Source of the DNA: Janthinobacterium sp. 61
Lineage (GTDB): Bacteria; Pseudomonadota; Gammaproteobacteria; Burkholderiales; Burkholderiaceae_D
Length of the DNA: 64,000 nt
NCBI RefSeq assembly: GCF_002846335.1
Contig: NZ_PJMQ01000001.1
Span: forward strand, 2,294,001-2,358,000
Direction of reading: 5' to 3'
In this document: positions 63,945 to 64,000 of the stretch, in pieces
Layout: each line of letters begins with the position of its first letter
Position numbering within the stretch: position 1 is the first letter of the stretch
The notes under the pieces: model-generated
What the model was told of the DNA's origin: nothing
Seen by the model: the letters and a program-made list of their open reading frames with translations, nothing else
Database searches by the model: none
Program-made: the position numbers and the translations under genes

Positions 63945-64000
63945 TCAAGCTCGGCGGCCGTGCGTCAGCCAGATCACGTACACGCCGTAGTAGCCCTGCC
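63945..64000 (-). CDS. C-terminal fragment of an unidentified, probably membrane, protein
   Basis: On the minus strand the last 18 codons read QGYYGVYVIWLTHGRRA and stop at 63945-63947. The Tyr/Val-rich stretch followed by basic residues looks like the end of a membrane helix. The gene's main part is beyond the window. It ends 8 bp before the -35 of the copper promoter. Confidence 0.4.
   Translation of the reverse strand, partial: QGYYGVYVIWLTHGRRA

Overview
The window is high-GC bacterial DNA, dense with short intergenic gaps and many 1-4 bp start/stop overlaps. Gene content (type VI secretion, Ku/LigD end joining, several hybrid PAS kinases, RND efflux, copper oxidase, tRNA-Arg repeats) and protein style point to a betaproteobacterium of the Oxalobacteraceae (Janthinobacterium/Massilia-like). 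This is inference from protein style; no 16S or other marker lies in the window.

Layout. 1-2187: 5' part of a membrane sensor kinase with an ABC-type periplasmic binding domain. 2353-12605: a type VI secretion block with baseplate genes only (tssK divergent from tssF-tssG), then PAAR, VgrG, an AT-rich lipase effector and its probable Tli4-type immunity protein. 12675-16639: a GNAT, a minus-strand string of four very small genes (one Imm1-like, one DUF2750) behind a SulP transporter, and a TetR regulator. 16767-23540: SDR, Ku, a triple-PAS hybrid kinase and LigD. 23661-27088: five paralogous Ala/Lys-rich exported proteins around a serine hydrolase, three of them behind the same TGTAA direct-repeat promoter. 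27107-33778: a fasciclin protein and an RND pump operon. 34060-37654: a catalytically degenerate hydrolase operon divergent from LysR - 2-hydroxyacid dehydrogenase. 37658-45402: small metabolic and hypothetical genes, an esterase, and a GNAT-SMI1-GNAT-response regulator-kinase operon. 45399-48583: L-lactate dehydrogenase, a PhyH dioxygenase and an AraC regulator. 48639-49284: four identical tRNA-Arg(ACG) genes. 49710-54956: a hybrid kinase, a REC-GGDEF protein and a free-standing HisKA_3 kinase. 55034-60065: DUF6265, NDH-2, a gene broken by a 26-bp tandem duplication, an outer-membrane protein and a chemotaxis receptor. 60250-63937: a copper operon behind a CueR-type promoter. A gene fragment ends the window.

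The most distinctive points are: (1) the Ala/Lys-rich paralog array with its shared triple direct-repeat promoter; (2) the mosaic T6SS cassette, whose AT-rich DNA starts inside the VgrG tail and ends inside the immunity gene; (3) a frameshift caused exactly by a 26-bp duplication; (4) a hormone-sensitive-lipase-fold protein with Glu in place of the nucleophilic Ser; and (5) a CueR-type promoter that predicts a leaderless mRNA. No CRISPR array, insertion sequence, rRNA or complete prophage was seen.
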